Shown here one piece after another: positions 1-6,696 of a stretch of 7,555 nt of DNA. The stretch comes from Actinomycetota bacterium. GTDB taxonomy: Bacteria > Actinomycetota > Nitriliruptoria > Nitriliruptorales > JAHWKO01. The stretch covers positions 1 to 7,555 of the forward strand of contig JAHWKO010000101.1 of assembly GCA_019347855.1 (NCBI GenBank), in the 5' to 3' direction. Positions within the stretch are counted from its first letter, which is position 1. Every line of letters starts with the position of its first letter. Under the pieces are notes generated by a model. That model was not told where the DNA came from. It was given only the letters and a program-made list of their open reading frames with translations, and did no database searches. Position numbers and translations under genes: made by a program.

Positions 1-399
<399 letters not shown>

Positions 400-418
400 G
401 CGTGCTGGGGCGAGCTGG

Positions 419-1111
419 TCAGTCAGGCATGGTGAAACGGCGGAGGGCGGCCTCGTCGAGGATCGTGAGCTGACGACGGCCGGTCTCCACCCATCCTCTT
501 TCGCGGAAGGTCCGTAGGGCCTTCGTGACGGCTTCGCGGGATGCGCCCACCCATCCCGCGAGCTCATCCTGGGTCAACGGCAGGGCGATGTCGGTCCGGG
601 GCCCGTCCGGATCCCCGTAGCGGCTCGACAGCTCCAGGAGCCGCAACGCGAGACGGGTGGGGGCGTCCTGCGCTCCGAACTCGACGCGCTTGCGGTCGGC
701 GTCGCGCAGACGGCTGTTGACGATCCGGAGCACCTTGAGCGCCAGTCGGCCGTCCCGTTCGATCAACGCCCGGAACGTCCCCGCGGGGATCACGACGGCC
801 TCGACCTCGTCGAGTGCGGTCACGGTCGCGGATCGGGGATGACCATCCAGGGCACCGAGCTCACCGAGCACGTCGCCGGGACCGCGGATCGCGAGCAGGA
901 TCTCCCGCCCGTCCTCCGTCACGGACGTGACCTTGACACGCCCTCTCCGGACGAGGATCACCGTCCCGGGGGCCGTGCCCTCACGCAAGACCGTCGTCCC
1001 GGCCCCGTGGCGGTCGGTGTGTGCCTGTCGGAACAGCTCACGGAGCTGTCCTTCATCCAGGGCGGCCAGGATCGAGGACGGGTCGGGTCGACCTGGCCCG
1101 TCCTGACCCAC
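419..1111 (-). CDS. CRP/FNR-family transcriptional regulator
   Basis: This is a 230-residue protein with an N-terminal cyclic-nucleotide-binding beta-barrel (about residues 20-120), a dimerisation helix (about 122-145) and a C-terminal winged helix-turn-helix. The phosphate-binding cassette is visible as GEL at 83-85 followed by R93-S94, matching the G-E-L...R-S pattern of E. coli CRP. The HTH runs about 180-203 ([20 protein letters not shown]), with the SRE recognition-helix start seen in CRP. There are no cysteines, so it is not an Fe-S FNR-type oxygen sensor. By hand alignment, the positions of E. coli CRP T127/S128 are A138/D139, so the cAMP contact across the dimer would differ and the ligand is not certain. 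The start is GTG, chosen because an AGGAGG (1116-1121) lies 4 bases upstream. It is the last gene of the minus-strand cassette, 59 bases after the CNB-domain gene, and converges on tuf. The likely role is the DNA-binding output of the cyclase upstream. Confidence 0.9.
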   Translation of the reverse strand: MGQDGPGRPDPSSILAALDEGQLRELFRQAHTDRHGAGTTVLREGTAPGTVILVRRGRVKVTSVTEDGREILLAIRGPGDVLGELGALDGHPRSATVTALDEVEAVVIPAGTFRALIERDGRLALKVLRIVNSRLRDADRKRVEFGAQDAPTRLALRLLELSSRYGDPDGPRTDIALPLTQDELAGWVGASREAVTKALRTFRERGWVETGRRQLTILDEAALRRFTMPD

Positions 1112-1170
1112 CGGTCCTCCTCGTACAAGCCGCCGTCATCTTCGGACGGACCGGTCCCGCGCGCAAGACC

Positions 1171-1608
1171 TCAGACCGTCGCCGGCGGGCGGCTCTCCGC
1201 GCTTGTGCGCAGGCGGTTCGCCATCTCGTCCAGCATCCGGCGCGTGACGCCCGGGGCGGCGTGGAGCAGGCTCGCGAAGCTGCGGGGGTCGAAGACGAGC
1301 GTCTCCACGGAGGTCTCGGCGGTGACGGTCGCCGTCCGGCGTCCCCGGTCGAGGACGGCGATCTCGCCCACCACGTCCCCGGGGCCGAGCGTTGCCAGGT
1401 GGTCCCCGTCGCGGGTGACGCGCACCGATCCGTCCACGATCACGAACGCCTCGCCGCCGCCCGCGTCCTGCTGCATCAGGATGGCGCCGGCGTCGAAGCG
1501 CTTCAGGTCACCGAGGCGACCGATCGCCCTGATCTCGTGCCGATCGCAGCCCCGGAACAACGGGACGTCCTCGAGTCGGGCTAGCTTGGGGTCCGAACGG
1601 GTCAACAT
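1171..1608 (-). CDS. Stand-alone cyclic-nucleotide-binding domain protein
   Basis: This 145-residue protein consists of almost nothing but a cNMP-binding domain. It opens with a helix typical of the family (VPLFRGCDRHEIRAIG, about 16-30), then the beta-barrel. The phosphate-binding cassette is GEIAVLDRGRRTATV (81-95), with E82 and R91 as the expected ribose and phosphate contacts. A C-terminal helix follows (about 120-136). There is no DNA-binding, kinase, channel or membrane segment, so it is probably a cAMP-binding adaptor or buffer acting through protein contacts; the partner is unknown. The ATG at 1608 is preferred over an in-frame start at 1659 because a GAGAGGA sits 6 bases upstream and the family homology begins right after it. 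It lies between the cyclase (100-base gap) and the CRP-like regulator (59-base gap) on the same strand, which suggests one transcript. Confidence 0.88.
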   Translation of the reverse strand: MLTRSDPKLARLEDVPLFRGCDRHEIRAIGRLGDLKRFDAGAILMQQDAGGGEAFVIVDGSVRVTRDGDHLATLGPGDVVGEIAVLDRGRRTATVTAETSVETLVFDPRSFASLLHAAPGVTRRMLDEMANRLRTSAESRPPATV

Positions 1609-1613
1609 CGCGG

Positions 1614-1620
1614 TTCCTCT
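1614..1620 (-). promoter_or_regulatory. Ribosome binding site deciding the CNB-protein start
   Basis: Read on the minus strand, AGAGGAA (within GAGAGGAA) lies just upstream of the ATG at 1608. It favours the 145-residue product over the longer 162-residue reading that starts at 1659, whose first 17 residues do not resemble the family. Confidence 0.6.
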
Positions 1621-1644
1621 CGTCGCGTACGCACCACGTTGACC

Positions 1645-1687
1645 CGTCCCGGGGCGCACCTCCAGGTACTTCTACACATCCGGGACG
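1645..1687. repeat. 8-bp inverted repeat in the cyclase/CNB intergenic gap
   Basis: CGTCCCGG (1645-1652) and its exact reverse complement CCGGGACG (1680-1687) flank a 27-base loop that contains a smaller ACCT/AGGT pair. The element lies between the cyclase stop codon (1709) and the CNB-protein start (1608) on the minus strand. There is no T-run after it on that strand, so it is not a standard intrinsic terminator. It could be an RNA processing or stabilising stem, an operator, or chance in GC-rich DNA. Confidence 0.3.
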
Positions 1688-1708
1688 CTGGTGCGGTCCT
1701 CGATCCGC

Positions 1709-4414
1709 TCAACCGGCGCGGACGGCCGACCCCAGGGCCTCCTCGAGCGCGAGACCGTGGCCAGCGCGATGGAGCCCGGCGAAGCGCTGGCCGAGGGACG
1801 AGGCGAGCCGCTCGCGCAGCTGGCTCGCCACGAGCTCGTCGGTCCCCCCGGCGGCGGCGCCGAGCTCCTCCCGGAGCGCGTCGACGCACCCGAGCAGCCG
1901 TGCCGCGTGCTCGGGATCGCCCTCGGCCTCGGCCAAGGTGGCGCACGCCTCGAGGGTCGCCGCCAGGGATCCTCGGTGGCCCATGCGGTGACCCAACTCC
2001 GCGGCCCGTGCGAGGTGGCGACGAGCCTCCTCCAGATGCCCTTCCGCGACAGCCACGAGCCCGAGGACGTCGAGCACCGACGTGATGCCCTCGACGTAAC
2101 CGACGGCCTCGTACACGTCTAGGGCTTCCTCGGCCAGGACCCGTGCGGTGTCCACGTCCCCACGGAGGTAGCGGATCCGGGCCAACCCGTCGAGCGCCCA
2201 CGCGCGCTGGTTCCGGCGCCCGCGACCGTCCTCGCGCGCCAGGATCTCCTCGTAGATACCTGCGGCGGCGTCGAGATCGCCCGCAGATCGGAGCACCCTG
2301 GCGTACGCCGAGCGGTGGAAGTCCTCGCCGTCGTCGTAGGCGAGCTCCTCGGCCAGGGACGTGCCTTCCTCGTGCAGCGCCAGCGCTGCGTCCAGCTCGC
2401 CGCGGATCCAGGCGGCGATCCCCAGCACCCACAGGCAGACGATCCGCGACCGGTAGCGACCGCCGGCCTCGGCGACGGGTGTCGCGTGCTCCACGGCGGC
2501 GTCGAGGTCGCCTTGGGTGGTCGCGATGATGGCGATCCCGGCGTGCGCCCGCGCCAGGAGACCCGGGTCAGCCTCGTCGCTGGCCGCCTCCATCGCCGCC
2601 TCGAGGTGCGCGCGGCCCTCCGCCAACCGCCCCTGGGCCCACCAGAGGGTGCTGAGCCTGGTGGCGAGCTCGAGAGCATCGATCGGTCGAGTGGACAGCA
2701 GCCACAGCAGCGCCGCCCGGACGTCGTCGTGCGGGACCGGGTCGCGGCTACCGGGGACGTGGTCCAACTGCGGCACCATCGACGCGGCGACCGTGAGGAG
2801 CCGGTCGGCGTGGGCGTCCCGCAGCGCCTCCGCCTCGCCCGCGTCGACCAAGCGCTGTCGAGCGTACTCACGGACCGTCTCCAGCATCCCGTAGGTCGTC
2901 TCCCCACCGGTGCGGTGCGGGATGACGAGAGATTTCGCGACCAGCCCACCGAGGTGGTCGAGGACCGAGGGTTCCGACAACGCGTCGTCGCTGACGACCT
3001 CCTCGATGTCCCGCAGCCCGACGGGGGCGGAGAACACGGCGAGCCTCCGGAACAGGGTCCGCTCGTGTTCGACGAGGAGGTCGTGGCTCCAGTCGAGGGT
3101 CGCCCGGAGCGTCTGGTGCTGCGGCACGGCTGTCCGTGCGCCTCCGGTGAGGAGCTGGAACCGGTCATCGAGCCTCCTCAGCAGCTCCGAGGGCGACAGC
3201 ACCGGCAACCGGGCGGCAGCGAGCTCGATCGCGAGCGGGATGCCATCCAGGCGGTGACAGATGCGTCGGATCGCACGCAGCTCGTCGGGTCCGGGGTCGA
3301 AGGCGGGACTGACCGACACCGCACGGTCGACGAACAGCTGCACGGCGGCGTCCCGCACGTCCCCGTCCGTGTCTTCAGCGATCGGCAACGGCGGGACCAC
3401 CTTGACGTGCTCGCCCGGAACCTGGAGGCGTTCCCGGCTGGTAGCCAGCACGCGCAGACCGTGCGACCCGGCGAGGAGGCGGTCGACGAGTGCGGCGCAG
3501 GAGCCCACGAGGTGCTCGCAGTTGTCGAGGATCAGTAGGAGGCGCCGTGTGCGGATGTGATCGGCCAGGACGTCGTCCAGGGATCGGCCGGGCTGTTCCC
3601 GGACCCCGATCGACGCTGCGACCTCGTGGGTGACCAGGTCGCCGTCCCGGAGGGCACCCAGGTCAGCGAGCCACACCCCGTCGTCGAACTCCGGGACGAG
3701 CGCCGCTGCCGCGGCGAGGGCCAGGCGCGTCTTGCCGGCGCCGCCCGCGCCCGTGATGGTGATCAGTCGTTCCTCGGAGATCAGGGCCGTGATCTCGGCG
3801 AGGTCCATCTCCCGACCGACGAAGCTGGTCCGCTGGAACGGGAGGTTGTGCGGGAAAGCGTCCAGGGACCGCAGGGGCGGGAACGCTTCCGGGAGTTGTG
3901 GATGCGTGATCTGGTAGATGCGTTCCGGTTCCAGCAGGTCACGCAGGCGGTGTTCGCCGAGATCCCGGAACCCGATCGCGCCGACGTCCCCGGCCGCACG
4001 GCGGAACGCGTCCGAGGCCAGGACCTGTCCCCCGTGGCCGACCTCGAGGAGACGGGCGCACCGGTTGGCTCCAGGGCCGAAGAAGTCTCCATCGCGCTGC
4101 TCGACCTCCGACCCCGAGAGGCGATGCAGGACCACGCGAACGAGGAGTGGCTCCTGCGTCTCCCAGTCCGCGCTCCGGAGGCGCTGCTGCGCCTCGACGG
4201 CCGCCTGCGAGGCGTCGCTCGCCCGGCCGAAGACCGCCCAGATGCCGTCGCCGACCCCTTTGACGACCCGGCCGCCGTGGCCTTGCACGACCTCCCGCAG
4301 CAGCATGTCGTGGCGCGCGAGCGCCTTACCCATCGTTTCGGGCTCGCGCTCCCACGTGCGCGTGCTGCCCTCGATGTCGGTCAGAAGGAAGTGGAGCATC
4401 CGCGGCATCGCCAC
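1709..4414 (-). CDS. Class III adenylate cyclase fused to STAND/NB-ARC-type ATPase and TPR-like tail
   Basis: This 901-residue protein probably makes cAMP from ATP. The N-terminal cyclase domain (about 1-170) has all six expected residues. The metal aspartates are D13 (in LLTDIEGST) and D56 (in GVGDG). The adenine-specifying pair is K52 and D110. The transition-state pair is N117 and R121, spaced as in known class III enzymes (D, +7 N, +11 R). A linker (NLPFQRTSFVGRE, 190-202) leads to an ATPase with Walker A GAGGAGKT (222-229), Walker B LLLILDNCEHL (292-302), ATSRE (324-328) and GIPLAIELAAARL (391-403). A winged-helix-like segment follows, then helical TPR-like repeats from about 560 to the end. 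Related proteins often end in a LuxR HTH; none is seen here. The HTG region after H97 is altered and about 3 residues longer than usual. The start could be GTG 4414, ATG 4408 or ATG 4399; a G-run favours 4408. The neighbouring CNB and CRP-like proteins are the obvious cAMP receivers. Confidence 0.93.
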   Translation of the reverse strand: MAMPRMLHFLLTDIEGSTRTWEREPETMGKALARHDMLLREVVQGHGGRVVKGVGDGIWAVFGRASDASQAAVEAQQRLRSADWETQEPLLVRVVLHRLSGSEVEQRDGDFFGPGANRCARLLEVGHGGQVLASDAFRRAAGDVGAIGFRDLGEHRLRDLLEPERIYQITHPQLPEAFPPLRSLDAFPHNLPFQRTSFVGREMDLAEITALISEERLITITGAGGAGKTRLALAAAAALVPEFDDGVWLADLGALRDGDLVTHEVAASIGVREQPGRSLDDVLADHIRTRRLLLILDNCEHLVGSCAALVDRLLAGSHGLRVLATSRERLQVPGEHVKVVPPLPIAEDTDGDVRDAAVQLFVDRAVSVSPAFDPGPDELRAIRRICHRLDGIPLAIELAAARLPVLSPSELLRRLDDRFQLLTGGARTAVPQHQTLRATLDWSHDLLVEHERTLFRRLAVFSAPVGLRDIEEVVSDDALSEPSVLDHLGGLVAKSLVIPHRTGGETTYGMLETVREYARQRLVDAGEAEALRDAHADRLLTVAASMVPQLDHVPGSRDPVPHDDVRAALLWLLSTRPIDALELATRLSTLWWAQGRLAEGRAHLEAAMEAASDEADPGLLARAHAGIAIIATTQGDLDAAVEHATPVAEAGGRYRSRIVCLWVLGIAAWIRGELDAALALHEEGTSLAEELAYDDGEDFHRSAYARVLRSAGDLDAAAGIYEEILAREDGRGRRNQRAWALDGLARIRYLRGDVDTARVLAEEALDVYEAVGYVEGITSVLDVLGLVAVAEGHLEEARRHLARAAELGHRMGHRGSLAATLEACATLAEAEGDPEHAARLLGCVDALREELGAAAGGTDELVASQLRERLASSLGQRFAGLHRAGHGLALEEALGSAVRAG

Positions 4415-4428
4415 CCCCGGCCACTTGT

Positions 4429-4446
4429 ACCCCGATGCTACGGGGT
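4429..4446 (-). promoter_or_regulatory. Short hairpin upstream of the cyclase gene
   Basis: ACCCCG (4429-4434) and CGGGGT (4441-4446) form a perfect 6-bp stem around a 6-base loop. It lies in the gap between the cupin stop (4463) and the cyclase start, 15 bases or more upstream of the possible starts. Read on the minus strand the loop is TAGCAT, which loosely resembles a -10 box but has no convincing -35. It may affect translation initiation or mark an internal promoter or operator; there is no T-run for termination. Confidence 0.35.
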
Positions 4447-4462
4447 CGGGATCTGCTCGTTC

Positions 4463-4849
4463 TCAGCGCTCACGGCTCGGTCCGTCATCGTCGGGGATCG
4501 TCAGCGTCTCGTCGCCTACCTGGAGTTGGGCGGCTTCGATGATCAGGACGGACATCGGGGTGTCGGCGTGGGTGTCGTGGTCCTCGCCGGGTTCCCAGAG
4601 GGCGGCCTGACCCGCGCGGATCGGGACGCGTGAGCCGTTGGCGCCTGCCACGGTGCCCTCGCCGGACATGACCAGCAGGAGCTGCGGCGTGCCCGCGGGG
4701 TGACGGCCGATGCGGCCGTCGGTGTCCAGGTGGATCACGTTCAGGTGGGCCTCGACGAACGCCACGGCGAAGCGCGCCAGCACGGCGCCGGTGGTGCCGT
4801 AGCTGTCCAGGTCGCTGCCTGTCTCGGGGCCAACATCGACGATCCGCAT
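4463..4849 (-). CDS. Small single-domain cupin protein
   Basis: This 128-residue protein has a single cupin beta-barrel. The fold is suggested by [18 protein letters not shown] (47-64), where a histidine is followed by the turn before the G-E-G hairpin. It is further supported by the second half [18 protein letters not shown] (79-96), with H91 and H94 as possible metal ligands together with H50. The usual HxH...E pattern of metal cupins is not complete, so an enzymatic role is not assured; ligand sensing is equally possible. No signal peptide or membrane segment is seen. The ATG at 4849 is chosen because GGAGG lies 5 bases upstream and the upstream in-frame extension is not cupin-like. It is the first gene of the minus-strand cassette, 48 bases ahead of the cyclase GTG, and divergent from rpmG. 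The substrate is unknown. Confidence 0.82.
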   Translation of the reverse strand: MRIVDVGPETGSDLDSYGTTGAVLARFAVAFVEAHLNVIHLDTDGRIGRHPAGTPQLLLVMSGEGTVAGANGSRVPIRAGQAALWEPGEDHDTHADTPMSVLIIEAAQLQVGDETLTIPDDDGPSRER

Positions 4850-4854
4850 CCCGA

Positions 4855-4859
4855 CCTCC
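4855..4859 (-). promoter_or_regulatory. Ribosome binding site of the cupin gene
   Basis: GGAGG on the minus strand, 5 bases before the ATG at 4849. It fixes the cupin start at 128 residues rather than the 188-residue in-frame reading that begins at 5029 and would overlap rpmG. Confidence 0.7.
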
Positions 4860-4866
4860 GTCTCGC

Positions 4867-4902
4867 GTGTCCCGGCCGACACCGGTACCGTGCCAGACCG
4901 GT
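4867..4902. promoter_or_regulatory. Candidate operator in the cupin/rpmG divergent intergenic region
   Basis: The 118-base gap between two divergent genes holds two symmetric elements that overlap at 4881-4882. The first is GTGTC-N6-GACAC (4867-4882), a perfect 5+5 inverted repeat. The second is ACCGGT at 4881-4886 repeated at 4897-4902, each copy a palindrome, with 10 bases between. The first resembles the dyad layout of CRP-family sites (TGTGA-N6-TCACA), although the GTG-to-CAC distance is 10 rather than 8. A regulator encoded in the cassette could bind here; that is inference. I see no convincing -35/-10 pair on either strand in this gap. Confidence 0.4.
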
Positions 4903-4967
4903 CCGGGTCCGTCTCGCACGCTCTCCGACGCCCCGTCGCCCCACATCCACGCTCGAGGGACGCCACC

Positions 4968-5132
4968 ATGCCGAAGTCCGACAAGCGCCCGAAGATCACG
5001 CTCGCCTGCACGGAGTGCAAGGAGCGCAACTACATCACGACCAAGAACAAGCAGAACCAGCGGGACCGCATCGAGCTGCGCAAGTTCTGCCCGCGCTGTC
5101 GCACCCACCAGGTCCACCGCGAGACCCGCTGA
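4968..5132 (+). CDS. rpmG: Ribosomal protein bL33, zinc-ribbon form
   Basis: This 54-residue large-subunit ribosomal protein near the tRNA exit site matches bL33 in length and sequence. It has a basic N-terminus ([14 protein letters not shown]), the [12 protein letters not shown] core, and [18 protein letters not shown] at the end. Two CxxC pairs, C14/C17 and C41/C44, form a zinc ribbon, so this is the cysteine-containing (C+) form and not the cysteine-free paralogue made under zinc limitation. The ATG at 4968 is preceded by GAGGGA (4955-4960) with 7 bases of spacing; the longer reading from 4890 is not bL33-like. It is the first plus-strand gene after the cassette and stands 69 bases before hadA. 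Placement of rpmG upstream of hadA/hadB-secE-nusG is typical of Actinomycetota. Confidence 0.97.
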   Translation: MPKSDKRPKITLACTECKERNYITTKNKQNQRDRIELRKFCPRCRTHQVHRETR

Positions 5133-5201
5133 GGTCCGGTTGGAGGTCGAGGAGACCCGACGGCTACGGTCCGCCGGGAACCGGCTCGGGAGCAGGCACG
5201 C

Positions 5202-5666
5202 GTGGCGCTGAACCGCGACAAGATCGGCACGGAGTACCCGACGTACACCTACACGGTGACGCGGGTGAAGATCCACGAGTACGCGGCGGCGCTCGGCGAG
5301 ACCGATCCCCGTTACTTCTCGGACGGCGACGACTGCGTGGCCCCGCCGACGTTCGCCGCGTGCTTCACGATCACGGCCGAAGGGCCCCAGGCCGTCTTCG
5401 CCGACGAGGACCTCGGTGTGCACCCCGCGCTGGTGCACGGCTCGCAGGCCTACGAGTTCGGCGAGCGGCCCCTGGAGCCCGGTGACGTGCTCGAGTGCAC
5501 ACCACGCATCGCGGACATCCGCGCGCGCGGACGCAACGAGTTCATGACGCTCGAGATCGACTGCCGGTTCGCGGACGACGGCGAGCACGCGGTGACCGCC
5601 GAGAACGTGATCGTGTTCCTGGGGTCCGCGCCGCAGGACGACGACGGAGCAGAGGACGGAGCATGA
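5202..5666 (+). CDS. hadA: HadA-like non-catalytic subunit of (3R)-hydroxyacyl-ACP dehydratase (MaoC fold)
   Basis: This 154-residue single hot-dog-fold protein resembles the N-terminal MaoC-like dehydratase family (PF13452 type; HadA in mycobacteria). Family marks are the APPTF segment (47-51) and LVHGSQAYEFGERPLEPGDVL (77-97). The place where the hydratase motif GDxNPxH should be reads GETDPRY (32-38). The catalytic histidine is missing, as expected for the partner that binds the acyl chain while HadB supplies catalysis. The start is GTG at 5202 with GGGAG upstream (5188-5192). The stop overlaps the hadB start as ATGA, so the two are probably translationally coupled and made in equal amounts. 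In mycobacteria the complex dehydrates FAS-II intermediates for mycolic acids. Whether this organism makes mycolates cannot be seen here, so a general fatty-acid role is as likely. The tail from about 143 is acidic. Confidence 0.88.
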   Translation: MALNRDKIGTEYPTYTYTVTRVKIHEYAAALGETDPRYFSDGDDCVAPPTFAACFTITAEGPQAVFADEDLGVHPALVHGSQAYEFGERPLEPGDVLECTPRIADIRARGRNEFMTLEIDCRFADDGEHAVTAENVIVFLGSAPQDDDGAEDGA

Positions 5667-6073
5667 GCGACGCGCCGAGCGATGTCGAGGTCGGCACCGA
5701 GCTCCCGACGGTCAGCCAGACGCACGAGCTGATCAACTCGGTGATGTACGCGGGAGCTGCCGGCGACTTCAACCCGCTGCACTTCGACCCGGCGGTCGCG
5801 GCGCAGATCAGCCCGACCGGGGGGATCATCGCCCACGGGATGTTCTCGATGGGTCAGGCGTCCAAGATGCTGACCTCGTGGGCTGGCGGGCCCGACCGCG
5901 TGCTCGAGATCAAGGTGCGCTTCAACAAGCCGTGGCCCACGGGCACCACGGCGACCTGGGGCGGCACCGTCACCCAGGTCGAGGTCGGGGTCGCCACCGT
6001 GGAGCTGTGGGGCCGGCTCGACGATGACGACATCCAGATCCTGTCCGGGACCGGCCGGGTCCGCATCGACTGA
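5663..6073 (+). CDS. hadB: HadB-like catalytic subunit of (3R)-hydroxyacyl-ACP dehydratase (MaoC fold)
   Basis: This 136-residue hot-dog-fold enzyme contains the complete hydratase-2 motif at 30-43, AGAAGDFNPLHFDP, with D35 and H40 as the catalytic pair. GIIAHGMFSMG (54-64) follows, the hydratase segment that packs on the active site, and then a beta-sheet with VRFNKPWPTGT (85-95). It should catalyse reversible dehydration of (3R)-hydroxyacyl thioesters together with HadA. The ATG at 5663 overlaps the hadA stop by 4 bases (ATGA), with GAGGACGGAG just upstream as the ribosome binding site. No hadC follows; the next feature is a promoter and tRNA-Trp, so the module is hadAB only. It is probably co-transcribed with rpmG and hadA. 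Confidence 0.92.
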   Translation: MSDAPSDVEVGTELPTVSQTHELINSVMYAGAAGDFNPLHFDPAVAAQISPTGGIIAHGMFSMGQASKMLTSWAGGPDRVLEIKVRFNKPWPTGTTATWGGTVTQVEVGVATVELWGRLDDDDIQILSGTGRVRID

Positions 6074-6098
6074 GGACGCGCCGGCTACCGCCACCCGG

Positions 6099-6127
6099 TT
6101 GCCCACCCCCCGGGCCACGTATAGGCT
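6099..6127 (+). promoter_or_regulatory. Housekeeping promoter of tRNA-Trp-secE
   Basis: TTGCCC (6099-6104) and TAGGCT (6122-6127) are separated by exactly 17 bases, close to the actinobacterial vegetative sigma consensus (TTGAC-like and TAGRRT). Transcription would begin near 6134. It is the best promoter in the window and lies 26 bases after hadB. It would drive tRNA-Trp, secE and possibly nusG separately from rpmG-hadAB. Confidence 0.7.
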
Positions 6128-6132
6128 GGTTC

Positions 6133-6160
6133 CGCTGCCCCTAGCGGGCAGCGTTCCTTT
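6133..6160 (+). terminator. Hairpin with T-rich tail in the tRNA-Trp leader (terminator-like)
   Basis: CGCTGCCC (6133-6140) and GGGCAGCG (6146-6153) form a perfect 8-bp stem with a 5-base loop, followed by TTCCTTT (6154-6160). This is the shape of an intrinsic terminator for the rpmG-hadA-hadB transcript. It overlaps the predicted start of the tRNA-Trp transcript (about 6134), so that RNA would carry the same hairpin at its extreme 5' end. A second self-complementary stretch, GCCGCCGGCGGC, follows at 6161-6172. Termination of upstream reads and protection of the leader are both possible. Confidence 0.5.
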
Positions 6161-6201
6161 GCCGCCGGCGGCGGACCCGCGCCCCGTCGGGAGCCAGCCC
6201 T

Positions 6202-6278
6202 AGGGGAGTAGCTCAATTTGGCAGAGTCCCGGTCTCCAAAACCGGTTGTTGTGGGTTCGAGTCCCGCCTCCCCTGCCA
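6202..6278 (+). tRNA. tRNA-Trp (anticodon CCA)
   Basis: A full cloverleaf can be drawn by hand. The acceptor stem AGGGGAG (6202-6208) pairs perfectly with CTCCCCT (6268-6274). The D stem is GCTC/GAGT (6211-6214 and 6224-6227, one G-U). The anticodon stem CCGGT/ACCGG (6229-6233 and 6241-6245) encloses the loop CTCCAAA, with anticodon CCA at 6236-6238. The T arm is GTGGG-TTCGAGT-CCCGC (6251-6267). The discriminator is G at 6275 and the 3' CCA is encoded (6276-6278). A tRNA-Trp directly before secE is found in many bacteria. It is probably cut from a transcript that continues into secE, since only 59 bases separate them and no terminator is visible. Confidence 0.97.
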
Positions 6279-6337
6279 GGTACGGGTCGCCGACCGGGTG
6301 ACCCGGACATCCACCATCATCAGCCGACGAGGGAAGC

Positions 6338-6628
6338 ATGAGCCGCCAGTCCAGGCGCTCCAGTGAGCGCGACCGTCAGCGCTCCCGCGAGACCGAAGCA
6401 CAGCGCCAGATGGACGAGATGGCGATCGAGCGCGAACGGGAGCGCACGCCCCCCGGCCAGTTCCTCCGAGAGGTCCGTCAGGAGCTCAAGAAGGTCGCGT
6501 GGCCGACCCGCAGCGAGGTCATCAACTACACGATCGTCGTACTGGTGGCCACGGCGTTCCTGATCGGGGTCACGTTCGCGTTCGATTACCTGTTCGGCGA
6601 GTTGGTCATCCGCCTGTACGGCAGCTGA
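6338..6628 (+). CDS. secE: Preprotein translocase subunit SecE
   Basis: SecE is the small membrane subunit that clamps SecY in the SecYEG export channel. The 96-residue protein has a long, highly charged cytoplasmic N-terminus (1-38, rich in R and E). It is followed by the conserved amphipathic segment QFLREVRQELKKVAWPTRSE (41-60), containing the SecE signature. A single membrane helix spans about 63-86 (TIVVLVATAFLIGVTFAF), then a short tail. This is the one-helix form usual outside the enterobacteria. The ATG at 6338 has GAGGG four bases upstream. It lies 59 bases after tRNA-Trp and 68 bases before nusG, the near-universal secE-nusG order. Confidence 0.97.
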   Translation: MSRQSRRSSERDRQRSRETEAQRQMDEMAIERERERTPPGQFLREVRQELKKVAWPTRSEVINYTIVVLVATAFLIGVTFAFDYLFGELVIRLYGS

Positions 6629-6696
6629 CCACCCCACCGGTCCCGATCGGATCTCAAGCTCCACCCAGTAGCGAGTAGCGATAGGTCACCTCAGAC

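Noticed and set aside
400..418. Terminator between the convergent tuf and CRP-like genes
   Set aside because: The gap is only 19 bases and I could not form a convincing stem with a T-run in it.
2119..3168. Long minus-strand open frame (349 codons) overlapping the cyclase gene in another frame
   Set aside because: Its translation is rich in Arg, Ser, Thr and Pro with no family motif. It is a GC-driven shadow of the cyclase-STAND gene.
2315..4633. Long plus-strand open frames (407 and 358 codons) opposite the cyclase gene
   Set aside because: They mirror the codon pattern of the real gene on the other strand, show no domain, and have no convincing ribosome binding sites.
5133..5201. CCGGTT/AACCGG pair between rpmG and hadA as a terminator
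   Set aside because: Only 6 bp with a loop of about 37 bases and no T-run; rpmG, hadA and hadB are more simply one transcript.
4485..5588. Minus-strand 367-codon frame spanning rpmG and hadA
   Set aside because: It runs across three well-supported genes (cupin in a different frame, rpmG and hadA on the other strand) and its composition is typical of a shadow frame.
6667..6680. Tandem AGTAGCG heptamer before nusG
   Set aside because: Only two copies, in a short gap with no promoter or binding motif I can support; probably chance.
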